Positions 24,761-33,938 of a stretch of 64,000 bases of DNA are shown here, one piece after another. The position numbers were made by a program, and so were the translations under genes. Source of the stretch: Corallococcus coralloides DSM 2259 (lineage in GTDB: Bacteria; Myxococcota; Myxococcia; Myxococcales; Myxococcaceae); assembly GCF_000255295.1 (NCBI RefSeq), contig NC_017030.1:868001-932000 (forward strand), given 5' to 3'. Below the pieces are notes generated by a model, which saw only the letters and a list, made by a program, of their open reading frames with translations, was not told where the DNA came from and did no database searches. Numbering within the stretch: position 1 is the first letter of the stretch; each line of letters opens with the position of its first letter.

Positions 24761-25903
24761 CTAGCGCGTCGGTTCCTCTTCCAGGAGGAAGTCGCCAATG
24801 GTCTTCCACATCGCCTCGAACTGGGGGCGGCGGAAGCCGGAGCCGGAGATGAGCCAGTCCACGTGCGGGGGCTGGTGCGCCGGCTGGTCGAAGTGGCCAA
24901 TGGCATCCAGGTGGTCCGCGCGCACCGCCGTCAGCACGCGGCCGTACACCTGCGAGCGCGTGGGCACGATGCCGTCACACGCGGTGGGGCCGGGCATCGC
25001 GCCGTAGGCCTGCACCAGCGCCGCCGTCTGCGCGGGCGTGTGCAGGGGCAGCTGCGTGAGCGGCATCCGCTGCGTCTGGCCGTACACGAACGCGTAGATG
25101 GTGTGCGTGAGCTGCGCGTACGGATCCAGGCCCGCGGCAAGGCGCGTGCGCAGCGACGGCGGCCGGGCCTGTGTCACCACGGAGCCGTAGCGCACGCCGG
25201 GCCGGTCATGCGTGCCGCCGTTGAACAGGTCGATGCCCTCCGGCGTGAGCTGAGGGATGAGCGAAGTGTCACGGCCCACGTCCCACAGGAACTTCGTCAC
25301 CGCGTCGCGCCGCTCGCTGGAGAAGTCGCCCAACAGCTGGTCGAAGAGCTGATCCAGCAGCGTGGCCTTCCACCCCAGCTGATCATCCGCCCGCGACATC
25401 AGGTGCCCGAAGCGGAACACCACGCTGAGGGGCAGCCGGCCGAAGCGCAGCACGTACATGGTGAACAGCGACAGCAGCTTCAGCAGCTGCTGTCCGAAGA
25501 GGCCCAGGAAGAACGTGGCCAGCGGCGTGCCCGCGTGGGGCGCGGACAGCGTCACCACGGAGCGCACTCGGCGTGCGAAGGGCTCCAGCTCCAGCGCGTC
25601 CGACACCTGCGCGCCGGGGGAGACGAACAGGCGGGCGTCCAGGCCTCCGGTGGAGTGGCCCACCAGGTGGATGGGGCCGTCGTCTCCAGAGGCCGTCTCG
25701 CTCACGGCCTTGAGCAGGTCCGCGGTGCGCTGGCGGATGGAAGCCGTGGGATGGGAGACGATCGTCACCACCTCCGCGTCGACTCCCCGGCGGGCGAGGT
25801 CCTGCTTCAGGAACTCGTACGCGTGGCCGAAGTAGAGGAGCTCGCCCAGGTTGGTGAAGCCGAAGAATCCGGGGACGAGGTAGACGTGGTGCTTCACGGA
25901 CAT
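24761..25903 (-). CDS. Alpha/beta hydrolase, triacylglycerol lipase-like
   Basis: The start chosen is the ATG of MSVKHHVYLVPGFFGFTNLG; upstream extension to 26098 overlaps the promoter of the peptidase gene. The 380-residue protein has the oxyanion-side VPGFFGF, the nucleophile elbow HLVGHSTGGLDARL (Ser at about residue 107) and a likely catalytic His near the C-terminus (DHLDAIGHFDQPA). No signal peptide is seen, so it may act in the cytoplasm or be exported non-classically. The next gene, 10 bp away, encodes an exported lactonase-like protein. Confidence 0.8.
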   Translation of the reverse strand: MSVKHHVYLVPGFFGFTNLGELLYFGHAYEFLKQDLARRGVDAEVVTIVSHPTASIRQRTADLLKAVSETASGDDGPIHLVGHSTGGLDARLFVSPGAQVSDALELEPFARRVRSVVTLSAPHAGTPLATFFLGLFGQQLLKLLSLFTMYVLRFGRLPLSVVFRFGHLMSRADDQLGWKATLLDQLFDQLLGDFSSERRDAVTKFLWDVGRDTSLIPQLTPEGIDLFNGGTHDRPGVRYGSVVTQARPPSLRTRLAAGLDPYAQLTHTIYAFVYGQTQRMPLTQLPLHTPAQTAALVQAYGAMPGPTACDGIVPTRSQVYGRVLTAVRADHLDAIGHFDQPAHQPPHVDWLISGSGFRRPQFEAMWKTIGDFLLEEEPTR

Positions 25904-26033
25904 GGGTCGCCCAGCATACCCCACGCTCCCGGGATGGGCTTGGAATACCCGGCGTCCCACGCGGTTGACGCCCGCCCGGTTGCATTGACAAAACGGCCGC
26001 CCGTTTCCCCCTACCCACGAAGGAAGACTCTCC

Positions 26034-28112
26034 GTGTACCGCACACTGCTCGCCCTTGGCCTGCTGTCATCCCTCCCCGCCGCGGCGGAAGAGGGCATGT
26101 GGACCTACGACGCCTTTCCCGCCGCCCAGGTGAAGAAGGCCTACGGCTTCGAGCCGACCCAGGCGTGGCTGGACAAGGTGCGCCTGGGCTCCGTGCGGCT
26201 CGCGGGCGGCTGCTCCGCCAGCTTCGTGTCGCCGGACGGCCTGGTGATGACGAACCACCACTGTGTGCGCAGCTGCATCGAGGAGCTGACGACCGCGAAG
26301 GACGACCTCTTGGCGAAGGGCTTCCAGGCGAAGTCAGCGAAGGAGGAGCGGCGCTGTCCCAAGGTGGAAGCCAACCAGCTGGTGGAGATGACGGACGTCA
26401 CCGAGCGGATGAACACGGCGACGAAGGGCCTGTCCGGCGCGGCCTTCAACACCGCGCTCAAGAAGGAGATGGCCGCGGTGGAGGGCGCGTGCACCACCGG
26501 CGCGGACGTGCGGTGCGACGTGGTGACGCTCTACAACGGCGGCAAGTACCAGCTCTACAAGTACCGCCGCTTCCAGGACGTGCGGCTCGTGTTCGCGCCG
26601 GAGTTCTCCATGGCGGCGTTCGGCGGGGACGCGGACAACTTCAACTTCCCGCGCTACGGCTATGACGTGTCCTTCGTGCGCGTGTGGAAGGACGACGCGC
26701 CGGCCAAGAGCCCGGACTACCTGCCGTGGGCGAAGGAGGGCGCGAAGGAGGGGGACCTGGTCTTCGTCTCCGGCCACCCGGGCGGCACGGAGCGCAAGAG
26801 CACGGTGGCGGAGCTGGAGTTCCAGCGCGACGTGGCGCTGCCCCAGACGCTGCTCCAGCTGTCGGAGATGCGCGGCGCGCTGCGCGAGTTCACCAGCGCG
26901 TCGCCGGAGCGCTTCCGCGTGGCGCGCTCCAGCCTGCGTGGCGTGGAGAATGGCTTGAAGGCGCTGAAGGGCCGTCAGGAGACGCTGGCGGACCCCGCGG
27001 TCCTCGCGCGCAAGCGGCAGGAGGAGGCGGAGCTGAAGAAGCGCATCGACGCGAACCCCCAGGCCAAGGCGCTGACGCAGGGCATGTGGGACGAGACGGC
27101 GCAGGCGCTGGACGTGTGGCGCCGGATGATGAACGACTACCGGATGAAGGGCGCGGGGGATGCGTTCCGCTCCGACCTGTTCTCCTACGCCCAGGCGCTG
27201 GTGCGCGCGGCGGATGAGCTGCCCAAGGCGAACGCGGAGCGCCTGCGCGAGTACACGGACGGCCAGCTGCCGGCGCTCAAGCAGCGGCTGCTGCGGGAGG
27301 CGCCCATCCCGGCGGAGCTGGAGACGCTGACGCTGACGTTCGGCTTCAACAAGCTGCGCGAGACGCTGGGCGCGGATGATCCGTTCGTGCGCCTGGTGCT
27401 GGAGAAGGAGGCCCCGGCGGACCTGGCGAAGGCGCTGGTGCGTGGCTCCAAGCTGGGCGACGTGAAGGTGCGTCAGGCGCTGCTGGAGGGAGGCAAGGCG
27501 GCGGTGGACGCGTCGAAGGATCCGATGATCGTCCTGGCGCGCAAGGTGGACGCGGAGACGCGCGCGTCGCGCAAGCGCTACGAGGATACGGTGGAGGCGG
27601 TGCTCAAGCGCAACGGCGAGCGGCTGGCGAAGGCGTACCTGCTGGTGAACGGCACGGCGGGCGCTCCCGATGCGACGTTCACGCTGCGGCTCAACTACGG
27701 GCAGGTGAAGGGCTGGGATGACAACGGCAAGGCCGTGCCGGCGCTGACGACGTTCGGCGGTGCCTACGGGCGCGACACGGGCAAGGAGCCCTTCAAGCTG
27801 CCGGCGCCGTGGGTGAAGGCGAAGGGGAAGGTGCCGGACGCGACGCCTCTGGACATGGCGACGACGAACGACATCATCGGCGGCAACTCCGGCTCGCCGG
27901 TGGTGAACCGGGACGGGCAGGTGGTGGGGCTCATCTTCGACGGCAACCTGCCGTCGCTGGGCGGGCGCTACCTCTACGTGCCGGAGACGAACCGCGCGGT
28001 GGCGGTGCACGGCGACGGCATCATGGCCGCGCTGGAGCACGTCTACGGTGCCACCCGCGTGGTCAATGAGCTGAAGGGCGCGCAGGCTACGTCCGCGGCT
28101 CCGGCTCGCTGA
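26034..28112 (+). CDS. S46 family peptidase (dipeptidyl-peptidase 7/11-like)
   Basis: Starting at GTG, the 692-residue protein has a signal peptide (MYRTLLALGLLSSLPAAA). It carries the S46 family hallmarks GMWTYDAFP, SFVSPDGLVMTNHHCVRSC (catalytic His near residue 76), FGGDADNFNFPRYGYDVSFV, VFVSGHPGGT and, near 621, IIGGNSGSPVVNRDGQVVG with the catalytic Ser. Members remove dipeptides from the N-terminus of peptides in the periplasm, with chymotrypsin-like catalysis. Length agrees with the family, and it is likely secreted or periplasmic, a feeding enzyme for a predatory bacterium. Confidence 0.93.
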   Translation: MYRTLLALGLLSSLPAAAEEGMWTYDAFPAAQVKKAYGFEPTQAWLDKVRLGSVRLAGGCSASFVSPDGLVMTNHHCVRSCIEELTTAKDDLLAKGFQAKSAKEERRCPKVEANQLVEMTDVTERMNTATKGLSGAAFNTALKKEMAAVEGACTTGADVRCDVVTLYNGGKYQLYKYRRFQDVRLVFAPEFSMAAFGGDADNFNFPRYGYDVSFVRVWKDDAPAKSPDYLPWAKEGAKEGDLVFVSGHPGGTERKSTVAELEFQRDVALPQTLLQLSEMRGALREFTSASPERFRVARSSLRGVENGLKALKGRQETLADPAVLARKRQEEAELKKRIDANPQAKALTQGMWDETAQALDVWRRMMNDYRMKGAGDAFRSDLFSYAQALVRAADELPKANAERLREYTDGQLPALKQRLLREAPIPAELETLTLTFGFNKLRETLGADDPFVRLVLEKEAPADLAKALVRGSKLGDVKVRQALLEGGKAAVDASKDPMIVLARKVDAETRASRKRYEDTVEAVLKRNGERLAKAYLLVNGTAGAPDATFTLRLNYGQVKGWDDNGKAVPALTTFGGAYGRDTGKEPFKLPAPWVKAKGKVPDATPLDMATTNDIIGGNSGSPVVNRDGQVVGLIFDGNLPSLGGRYLYVPETNRAVAVHGDGIMAALEHVYGATRVVNELKGAQATSAAPAR

Positions 28113-28130
28113 AGTAGGGACGTCCGAGGG

Positions 28131-28156
28131 GGCGGGGGGACATCAGTCCCTCCGCC
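28131..28156 (+). terminator. Strong hairpin after the S46 peptidase gene
   Basis: GGCGGGGGGAC (28131-28141) pairs with GTCCCTCCGCC (28146-28156), 11 bp with one G-T pair and an ATCA loop, 18 bases past the stop. No T-run follows, but position and stability favour a terminator. Confidence 0.6.
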
Positions 28157-28207
28157 TCTGGCAACATTGCGCGAATCGGTTGCCTAGGGAGCGTCAAACG
28201 CGACGAA

Positions 28208-28849
28208 CTATTGTCGACGCTTGCGCGGCAGCCGGCGAGGATTACGCACCAGAAACCTGTGGTGGGGATGGGCTGCTTGGTACCAAACGATGGTTTCTAA
28301 TGCGTGTGCCCGGAAGTTAGGGCTGTTCCAGAGCTTGATCATCTCACTCCGGTGCAGTCTGTACCTCGTATCCTCACGATGCTTCGCGGCAAACGCTCGC
28401 CCCAGATATGGATTGAGCTTGGGCCAAGCATTGGTCTTGTCGTTCAGATGGCCGTGCGGTACCGAGGGGTATGAGTCAGCATCATTCTTGGTAAAGCACC
28501 ATCGGTTACGAAGCTCGGGCGGAATGAGCTGCAGCGGAAGATTTTCATCAGGTGAGGGTGAGCCTGAACCAGTTTTCTGTGATTCAGCTCCTGTGGCTTC
28601 TTCATGGGCAGCGTGTGGCTTGGCATTCTCGCTTTGTTCCTCTGAACGTAGAGAGTCGGCTGTGCGTTCCAGGTTCCCGCGAGGATCATTACCTGCTTGG
28701 CCGCCATCACTAGGCTCGTTCCCCAACAGCCAGTGGAGAACTTCATAACGCTCTTCGTATTCGTGCAGACCGATCAGACCGTAATCGAACTCCCAGTTGG
28801 TAAGGAACCAGAACGTGTCTGCGCCTTCATCAGTCAATGTGTCCTGCAT
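28208..28849 (-). CDS. Orphan protein of unknown function, atypical base composition
   Basis: The 213-residue protein shows no domain I recognise. It has an acidic N-terminal part (TFWFLTNWEFDYGLIGLHEY), a long disordered hydrophilic middle rich in Ser, Glu, Gln and Asn, and a more ordered C-terminal half (LIPPELRNRWCFTKNDADSY, PSVPHGHLNDKTNAWPKLNP, LKLWNS-like) ending in a very basic RNPRRLPRKRRQ tail. The gene is clearly lower in GC than its neighbours and uses AT-ending codons, which suggests recent transfer. Histidines are frequent. It could be an effector, a small toxin-related protein or a phage remnant; nothing in the sequence decides. Confidence 0.6.
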   Translation of the reverse strand: MQDTLTDEGADTFWFLTNWEFDYGLIGLHEYEERYEVLHWLLGNEPSDGGQAGNDPRGNLERTADSLRSEEQSENAKPHAAHEEATGAESQKTGSGSPSPDENLPLQLIPPELRNRWCFTKNDADSYPSVPHGHLNDKTNAWPKLNPYLGRAFAAKHREDTRYRLHRSEMIKLWNSPNFRAHALETIVWYQAAHPHHRFLVRNPRRLPRKRRQ

Positions 28850-28946
28850 TCTCTAGCTTCCCCTTGTCCTTGGACTTCTTCACAACGCCGTCATCCTGGC
28901 TAAGAGCTTCCACCCTCGGTTTCGTTAATGACTTTCGATGGCCCAC

Positions 28947-29780
28947 CTAACAGTGGAGCCGCGACAGCAGGCCTTCGGCCTCCAGCGCGGCGCGCACGGA
29001 GGGGATGTGGCCCCGGTGTTCCTTGAAGCGCTGGAGGAACAGCCGCACCATGAACCGCGGCGGCGGCGTGCCCCACCTGTCGGGCTCCAGCGAGTCCAGG
29101 AAGGGGAGGACGTCGTGCACGCCGAGCAGCGGGCGGTGCGGCAGTCGCTCCGCGCGCTCGCGGTTCGCGGGAGCCTGCTCGTTCACCTTCCGCGTGTAGC
29201 GCTCGCGCAGGAAGCGGTTGAGGGTGGCGTGGCCCTCCGGTGCATCAAGGAGCGTGCGCAGCAACTGCGCCATTTCCCCCCGTTCCATCTGGTGCGTCTT
29301 GCGGTGCTGCTCGGAGCGCCGCCAGTAGCGATTGCGCCACGCCTTCTCGATGGGGTCCTCGAATGCGGTCGTGTGCTCCACGTGGCCCAGCGCGTGCTCG
29401 CCGATGACGCCCCTGGGCAGCAGGCTGCGCACGTGGCTCAGGCGATCCTCCCGGCGCAGCTCGCGCGTGCGAGCGGTGGCCCAGCGGATGAACGGCATCA
29501 CCTTGTCGCCGTCGCGCCGCCACCGCACCTCCATGCTGATCGCCTTGCGCTCCCACGGCGCGAAGGAGGGCAGGTCGTCCTCCACGTCCCCGGCCTTCAT
29601 CCACACCGTCAGCTCCTGGCGGGCCTCCTGGCGGGCCGAGCGGTGGATGCGCGCCTTCGCGGCGCGCGCGGCCTCCCGGTTCTTCGACGGCAGCAGCGAG
29701 CGCGCCATCTGCCGGACCTTCTCGTCTGAGTGGATCATCGCCCGCACGACCTCCGTGGCCGCCGTGGACGGGGCGCGCAC
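28947..29780 (-). CDS. Hypothetical protein, Arg-rich helical
   Basis: The 277-residue protein is rich in Arg, Lys and Glu helices without a recognised domain. Segments are AAKARIHRSARQEARQELTV, MEVRWRRDGDKVMPFIRWAT, GVIGEHALGHVEHTTAFEDP and PPPRFMVRLFLQRFKEHRGH. A shorter start at the internal Met of MIHSDEKVRQ, 14 codons in, is equally possible. Base composition and third-position GC match the rest of the chromosome, unlike the gene just upstream in the window. It stands alone. Confidence 0.6.
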   Translation of the reverse strand: MRAPSTAATEVVRAMIHSDEKVRQMARSLLPSKNREAARAAKARIHRSARQEARQELTVWMKAGDVEDDLPSFAPWERKAISMEVRWRRDGDKVMPFIRWATARTRELRREDRLSHVRSLLPRGVIGEHALGHVEHTTAFEDPIEKAWRNRYWRRSEQHRKTHQMERGEMAQLLRTLLDAPEGHATLNRFLRERYTRKVNEQAPANRERAERLPHRPLLGVHDVLPFLDSLEPDRWGTPPPRFMVRLFLQRFKEHRGHIPSVRAALEAEGLLSRLHC

Positions 29781-30043
29781 CCGTCACCTGACTCGCATTG
29801 GACGTCTCCCACCGCGACGCGTCGGGTGCAGGACAACGGCGGTCCAGAACCTGCCGGGTGCTTGGTGCGTCGCGTCAGGAAATCGCTACCGTGGGGATGC
29901 GGACCTGGATCCGCCTCTGTCTTCGCACGGTTGCGTTCCCCGGAACGTCGCCGTCCGGGCGCCTTCCCGGGGTGGTTGGGAGCCGGCGCCCGACGTGCGG
30001 TAGCATCTCGGTCGTCTCATGCCGGGGGGAGGGAGGATGCACG

Positions 30044-30655
30044 ATGGTGGTGGAGGCCCCGGAGCCCCGGACGATGTCGGCCATCATGTTCACGGACATG
30101 GAGGCCCCCGCAGGTCAACGCTGGCGAGATGAGTCGCTACAACAAGCGCTGCATGAGGAGCACGGCCAACTGGTGCGCGGACTGCTCGCACGCCACGGTG
30201 GCCGCGAGGTGAAGCGGATGGAGGAGGGCGGCTTCCTCCTGGAGTTCGAGTCGGGTCCGCCCGCGGTGGCCTTCGCGCTGGAGTGGCGCGCCGCCGTGGA
30301 TGCCCGCAACCGCGCTGTCCCCACCGAGCGGCGCATGTCCGTCCGCGCGGGCGCGCACCTGGGCATGGTGGTGCACCGCGACGGCGACGTGTTCGGCGAG
30401 GGCGTCAACCTGGCGGCCCGCATCGAGTCCCTGGCGCGTCCAGGCACCGTCTACGTCAGCGAGACGGTGGCCGCGCAGCTGGAGGGACGGCTGAAGGCGC
30501 CTCCCGTGAAGCTGGGCCGCAACGAATTGAAGAACATCCGGCTGCCGGTGGCGGTGTTCCGCATCGACTCGCCGGCGGAGGGCCGCGACGGACGGGCGCT
30601 CCTGTCACGCGTGCGTTCACTGCTGGGCCGTAAGCGCGCGCGCGCGGACGGTTGA
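30044..30655 (+). CDS. Class III adenylate/guanylate cyclase domain protein, probably degenerate
   Basis: GGGAGG 7 bases before ATG 30044 fixes the start. The 203-residue protein is a single cyclase homology domain. It begins IMFTDMEAPAG, with the first metal Asp, and later has HRDGDVFGEGVNLAARIESL and GTVYVSETVAAQLEGRL. Where active cyclases have the second metal-binding Asp in GDGFL, this protein reads EEGGFL, so one catalytic metal ligand appears lost. The short length leaves no sensor domain. It may be a nucleotide-binding or regulatory relic rather than a cAMP producer. Confidence 0.75.
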   Translation: MVVEAPEPRTMSAIMFTDMEAPAGQRWRDESLQQALHEEHGQLVRGLLARHGGREVKRMEEGGFLLEFESGPPAVAFALEWRAAVDARNRAVPTERRMSVRAGAHLGMVVHRDGDVFGEGVNLAARIESLARPGTVYVSETVAAQLEGRLKAPPVKLGRNELKNIRLPVAVFRIDSPAEGRDGRALLSRVRSLLGRKRARADG

Positions 30656-30693
30656 AGCTGACGGCCGGACGCGCGGCGGTATGGTGCCGCGCC

Positions 30694-31344
30694 ATGTCCG
30701 AGCTCACCCTGGTCGTTGGTTCCAAGAACTACTCCTCGTGGTCGCTGCGCCCCTACCTGGCCCTGGCCCACACCGGCCAGCCGTTCCGGGAGGTGCTGGT
30801 GCCGTTGGACACGCCGGAGACGGCGGCACTCATCGCGCTGCATTCGCCCAGCGGCCGGGTGCCGGTGCTCAAGCACGGCGACACGGTGGTGTGGGATTCG
30901 CTGTCCATCTGCGAGTACCTGGCGGAGGCCTTCCCGGAAGCGAAGCTGTGGCCGGAGGACCGCGCGATGCGCGCGATGGCGCGCTCGGTGACGTCGGAGA
31001 TGCACTCGGGCTTCACGGCGCTGCGCACGAACCTCCCCATGGACCTGCTGGCGCGCAAGACGGTGCCGGGAGTGGACGCGCCGGGCGTGCACGCGGACAT
31101 CGCGCGCATCCAGGCGCTGTGGGCGGGCTGCCGCGAGCGCTACGGAAAGGGCGGGCCCTTCCTCTTCGGCGCCTTCTCCATCGCGGACGCGTTCTTCGCG
31201 CCCGTCGTCACCCGCTTCGTCACCTACGGCGTCCCGTTCCGCCCGGAGAACGCCGCGTACCGCGACGCGGTGCTGGGCCTGCCCGCGATGCTCAAGTGGA
31301 CGGAGGCCGCCCAGGGCGAGCCGCCGCTCGCGCGCTACCGCTAG
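30694..31344 (+). CDS. Glutathione S-transferase
   Basis: The start at 30694 gives MSELTLVVGSKNYSSWSLRP; 14 codons of upstream frame are not homologous. The 216-residue protein has a GST N-terminal thioredoxin-like domain (NYSSWSLRPYLALAHTGQPF with a Ser at the catalytic position, HSPSGRVPVLKHGDTVVWDS, SICEYLAEAFPE) and the all-helical C-terminal domain (FGAFSIADAFFAPVVTRF). Some GSTs of this type act in maleylacetoacetate-like isomerisations or in detoxification; the substrate is not known. Confidence 0.88.
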   Translation: MSELTLVVGSKNYSSWSLRPYLALAHTGQPFREVLVPLDTPETAALIALHSPSGRVPVLKHGDTVVWDSLSICEYLAEAFPEAKLWPEDRAMRAMARSVTSEMHSGFTALRTNLPMDLLARKTVPGVDAPGVHADIARIQALWAGCRERYGKGGPFLFGAFSIADAFFAPVVTRFVTYGVPFRPENAAYRDAVLGLPAMLKWTEAAQGEPPLARYR

Positions 31345-31345
31345 C

Positions 31346-31954
31346 TCACAGCCCCAGCGACTTCAGCTGCGCGTCGAACGCAGGGGCATCCGTGAAGACG
31401 AACCCGCGCAGTCCCAGCGCGCGGGCCGCGTCCACGAACTCAGGCAGGTCGTCGAAGAAGACGGCCTCTTGCGGCGCGCAGCCCGCCTTCTGGAGCGCGA
31501 GCTGGTAGATGGCCGGCTCCGGCTTCACGTGCCCCACCTCGCAGCTCATGACCAGCGCGTCGAAGCGCTGGAGCACGGGCAGGAGCGGCTTCAGCCAGGC
31601 CACGTGCAGCGCGTTGGTGTTGGACACCAGCACCAACTTCACGCGGCCCGCGAGCCCCTCCACGCGCGGCAGCACCGCGTCGTGTACCTGGAAGTGGCTG
31701 CTCCAGAGGGGCGCGAACTCCTCCATGGGCAGCTCCACGCCCAGCGCGCCGCAGACGTCCTGGCGGATGCCCTCCGCGTCCAGCAGGCCCCGGTTCGCCG
31801 CCGTCCAGCCCGCCCCGGTGAGCCTTCTGGCGGCCTCCCGCGGCTCCAACCCCGCCCTCGCCGCGAGCCTCGCGAAGAGCAGGGAGTTGTCGTGGAACAC
31901 CAGCACGTTGCCCAGGTCCAGCAGCACGGCCTTCACGGCGGGGACGGCGGACAC
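31346..31954 (-). CDS. HAD-superfamily hydrolase
   Basis: The 202-residue protein carries HAD motif I (VLLDLGNVLVFHDN, nucleophile Asp), motif II (KLVLVSNTNALHV), motif III/IV (CEVGHVKPEPAIYQLALQKA with the conserved Lys-Pro, then VFFDDLPEFVDAARALG). The DLGNV form of motif I is seen in the YihX-like phosphatases. It probably hydrolyses a small phosphorylated metabolite. It converges on the GST gene, 1 bp apart, and shares its orientation with the chemoreceptor gene 14 bp upstream. Confidence 0.88.
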   Translation of the reverse strand: MSAVPAVKAVLLDLGNVLVFHDNSLLFARLAARAGLEPREAARRLTGAGWTAANRGLLDAEGIRQDVCGALGVELPMEEFAPLWSSHFQVHDAVLPRVEGLAGRVKLVLVSNTNALHVAWLKPLLPVLQRFDALVMSCEVGHVKPEPAIYQLALQKAGCAPQEAVFFDDLPEFVDAARALGLRGFVFTDAPAFDAQLKSLGL

Positions 31955-31968
31955 GAATGGCTCCCGTT

Positions 31969-33876
31969 TCAGATGCGGTAGGCGCGCGCGACGCCTTCCA
32001 TCTGGCTGGCGACTTCCTGCAGCCGCTTCGCCGCGCCGGTGGTGGACTTCAGGCTGGTCTGCGTCTCCGTCATCATGGAGGACAGGTCCGTGACCGCGCT
32101 GAAAATCTGGGCGATGCCGGCGTTCTGCTGGTTCACCGCCCCGGCGATCTGCCGCGCCGCCGCGGCGTTGTCCTGGACGATGGTGGCCAGCTCCTTCAGG
32201 TGCTCGCCGCTGGTGCGCACCTGCTCCAGCCCTTCCGCGACGCTGGAGTGGCTCTGCTCCGTCATCTTCGCCGTGGAGATGATGGCGTGGCCCAGGTCCC
32301 CCAGGATGTCGCGCACCTTCTCCGTGGCCTGGATGGACTGGTCCGCCAGGTTGCGGATTTCGCGCGCCACCACGCTGAAGCCCTTGCCGTGCTCGCCGGA
32401 GCGCACGGCTTCAATGGCCGCGTTGAGCGCGAGCATGTTGGACTGGTCCGCCAGGTCCTTCACCGTCTGGGTGATGCCGCCAATCTGCTGCGTGCGCTCG
32501 TTGAGCTGCACGATGCGCATGGCCATCTCCCCGGACTGCTCGTGCAGCCCCTGGAAGCCGCCCAGGCTGTCGCGGATGGCGACCTCGCCCGCGCGGCCCA
32601 CCTCCTCAGCGCGCGACGCCACGCCCAGCACCGTCTCCGCCTTCTCCGCGGCCAGGAGCGACGTCTGCTTGATTTCCTGCGCCGTCACCTGCGTCTCCTG
32701 GAGCGCGGCGGCCTGGCGGGCCACGTTGCGCTCCTGGACCTCCGAGGCGAGGTTCAGCTCCGCCACGGTCTCGCTGAGGACGTGCGTGCCCTCCTGGAGG
32801 CTGGTGGCCGTCTCGCGCAGGTTCTTCATCATCTGCGCGAAGGCCTGCGTGAGCTCGCCCACCTCGTCCCGCCCCGCCTTCACCTCCATCTCCTGCGTGA
32901 GGTCGCCCTCCTTCACGACGCGGCGGACCACCTCCCCGAGCGCGCGCAGCGGCCGGGTGATGCCGCGCGCCAGCACCCACGAGCCCAGGCCCACCGCCGC
33001 CACGAAGAGGGCGGCCAGCCCCAGCACCAGCCGGCGCATCCCGTTGAGGGGCGCGTAGGCCTCCGCGGGGTCCACCTGGGCGATGAACCTCCACCCGTCC
33101 CCCACGTCGCGCACCTCCGCGCCGTTCACCGCGACCACGGACACGCGGCCCGCGTTGTCGTGCGCGCCCGGGCGCGTGTCGAACAGCGTCCGGCCGTCCG
33201 CGCCCTGGACCTCCAGCGAGAAGCTGGTGTGGCCGCGGAGCTGGGCGCGGGTGAGCGCGGGCTTCACCAGCTCGCCCACCTGGCCCCAGTCGAACGCGGC
33301 GAGCAGCACGCCCAGCCGCTGGCCGCGCTCGTCCATCACCGGCACCGCCAGCGGCAGCACGTGCACGCTGTAGATGGGGTCCTCCGCCTCCACGCCCTCG
33401 GCGGTGGTGGCCCCGGCCTGTGCCTTCTGGAACCACGGCGCCTTGCGCACCGCCTCCGCGGTCCCGGCGTAGGCCTCGCGCAGCGCGGGCGTGCTGGCGG
33501 AGACCGCCACGCCGTCGTCACTGAAGAGCACGATGCCGTTGAGGGTGAGATAGCGCCGCTGGAGCAGCGACAGCATCGCGTCGCTCGCGGCGGGGTCCTT
33601 CGTGCGCAGCGCCTGGCGCAGGACGGGGTCCTCCGCCCAGCTGTGGGCGCTCGACTCGCGCTCCGCCAGGGTGGACTCCAGCAGGTCCTTGAACCCTTCG
33701 GCCTCCATGCGCAGGGAGGTGTTGATCTGCGCCTCCGTCTGCTGGCGCATCAGCTTGTCCTGCATGCCGGTCAGCGCCAGCAGCGGCACGCACGACACCA
33801 GGGTCATGTACAGCAGCAGCCGCCCACGCAGCGTCAGGGACGGCAGTTTGAAAGAAGGCATGGCACGCCGGCGCAA
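31969..33876 (-). CDS. Methyl-accepting chemotaxis protein
   Basis: The 635-residue receptor has a first transmembrane helix (LLLYMTLVSCVPLLALTGM, about residues 20-40), a periplasmic Cache-like sensor, a second helix (LVLGLAALFVAAVGLGSWVL at about 295-315), a HAMP domain and a long signalling coiled coil. The hairpin tip SNMLALNAAIEAVRSGEHGK, with GFSVVAREIRNLADQS, is the CheA/CheW contact region. An internal Met at codon 6 is an alternative start; neither start has a strong Shine-Dalgarno. The gene is not next to che genes, so which chemosensory pathway it uses is unknown. Confidence 0.92.
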   Translation of the reverse strand: MRRRAMPSFKLPSLTLRGRLLLYMTLVSCVPLLALTGMQDKLMRQQTEAQINTSLRMEAEGFKDLLESTLAERESSAHSWAEDPVLRQALRTKDPAASDAMLSLLQRRYLTLNGIVLFSDDGVAVSASTPALREAYAGTAEAVRKAPWFQKAQAGATTAEGVEAEDPIYSVHVLPLAVPVMDERGQRLGVLLAAFDWGQVGELVKPALTRAQLRGHTSFSLEVQGADGRTLFDTRPGAHDNAGRVSVVAVNGAEVRDVGDGWRFIAQVDPAEAYAPLNGMRRLVLGLAALFVAAVGLGSWVLARGITRPLRALGEVVRRVVKEGDLTQEMEVKAGRDEVGELTQAFAQMMKNLRETATSLQEGTHVLSETVAELNLASEVQERNVARQAAALQETQVTAQEIKQTSLLAAEKAETVLGVASRAEEVGRAGEVAIRDSLGGFQGLHEQSGEMAMRIVQLNERTQQIGGITQTVKDLADQSNMLALNAAIEAVRSGEHGKGFSVVAREIRNLADQSIQATEKVRDILGDLGHAIISTAKMTEQSHSSVAEGLEQVRTSGEHLKELATIVQDNAAAARQIAGAVNQQNAGIAQIFSAVTDLSSMMTETQTSLKSTTGAAKRLQEVASQMEGVARAYRI

Positions 33877-33938
33877 AGGAGAGGACCCGGATTCCTATAC
33901 CAGAACCCGGGCCCCAAACCCCCTGGCCGACTGGCCGC

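Noticed and set aside
29798-30043. N-terminal extension of the cyclase-like protein.
   Set aside because: The extra residues have no cyclase homology, and a strong Shine-Dalgarno is placed correctly for ATG 30044.
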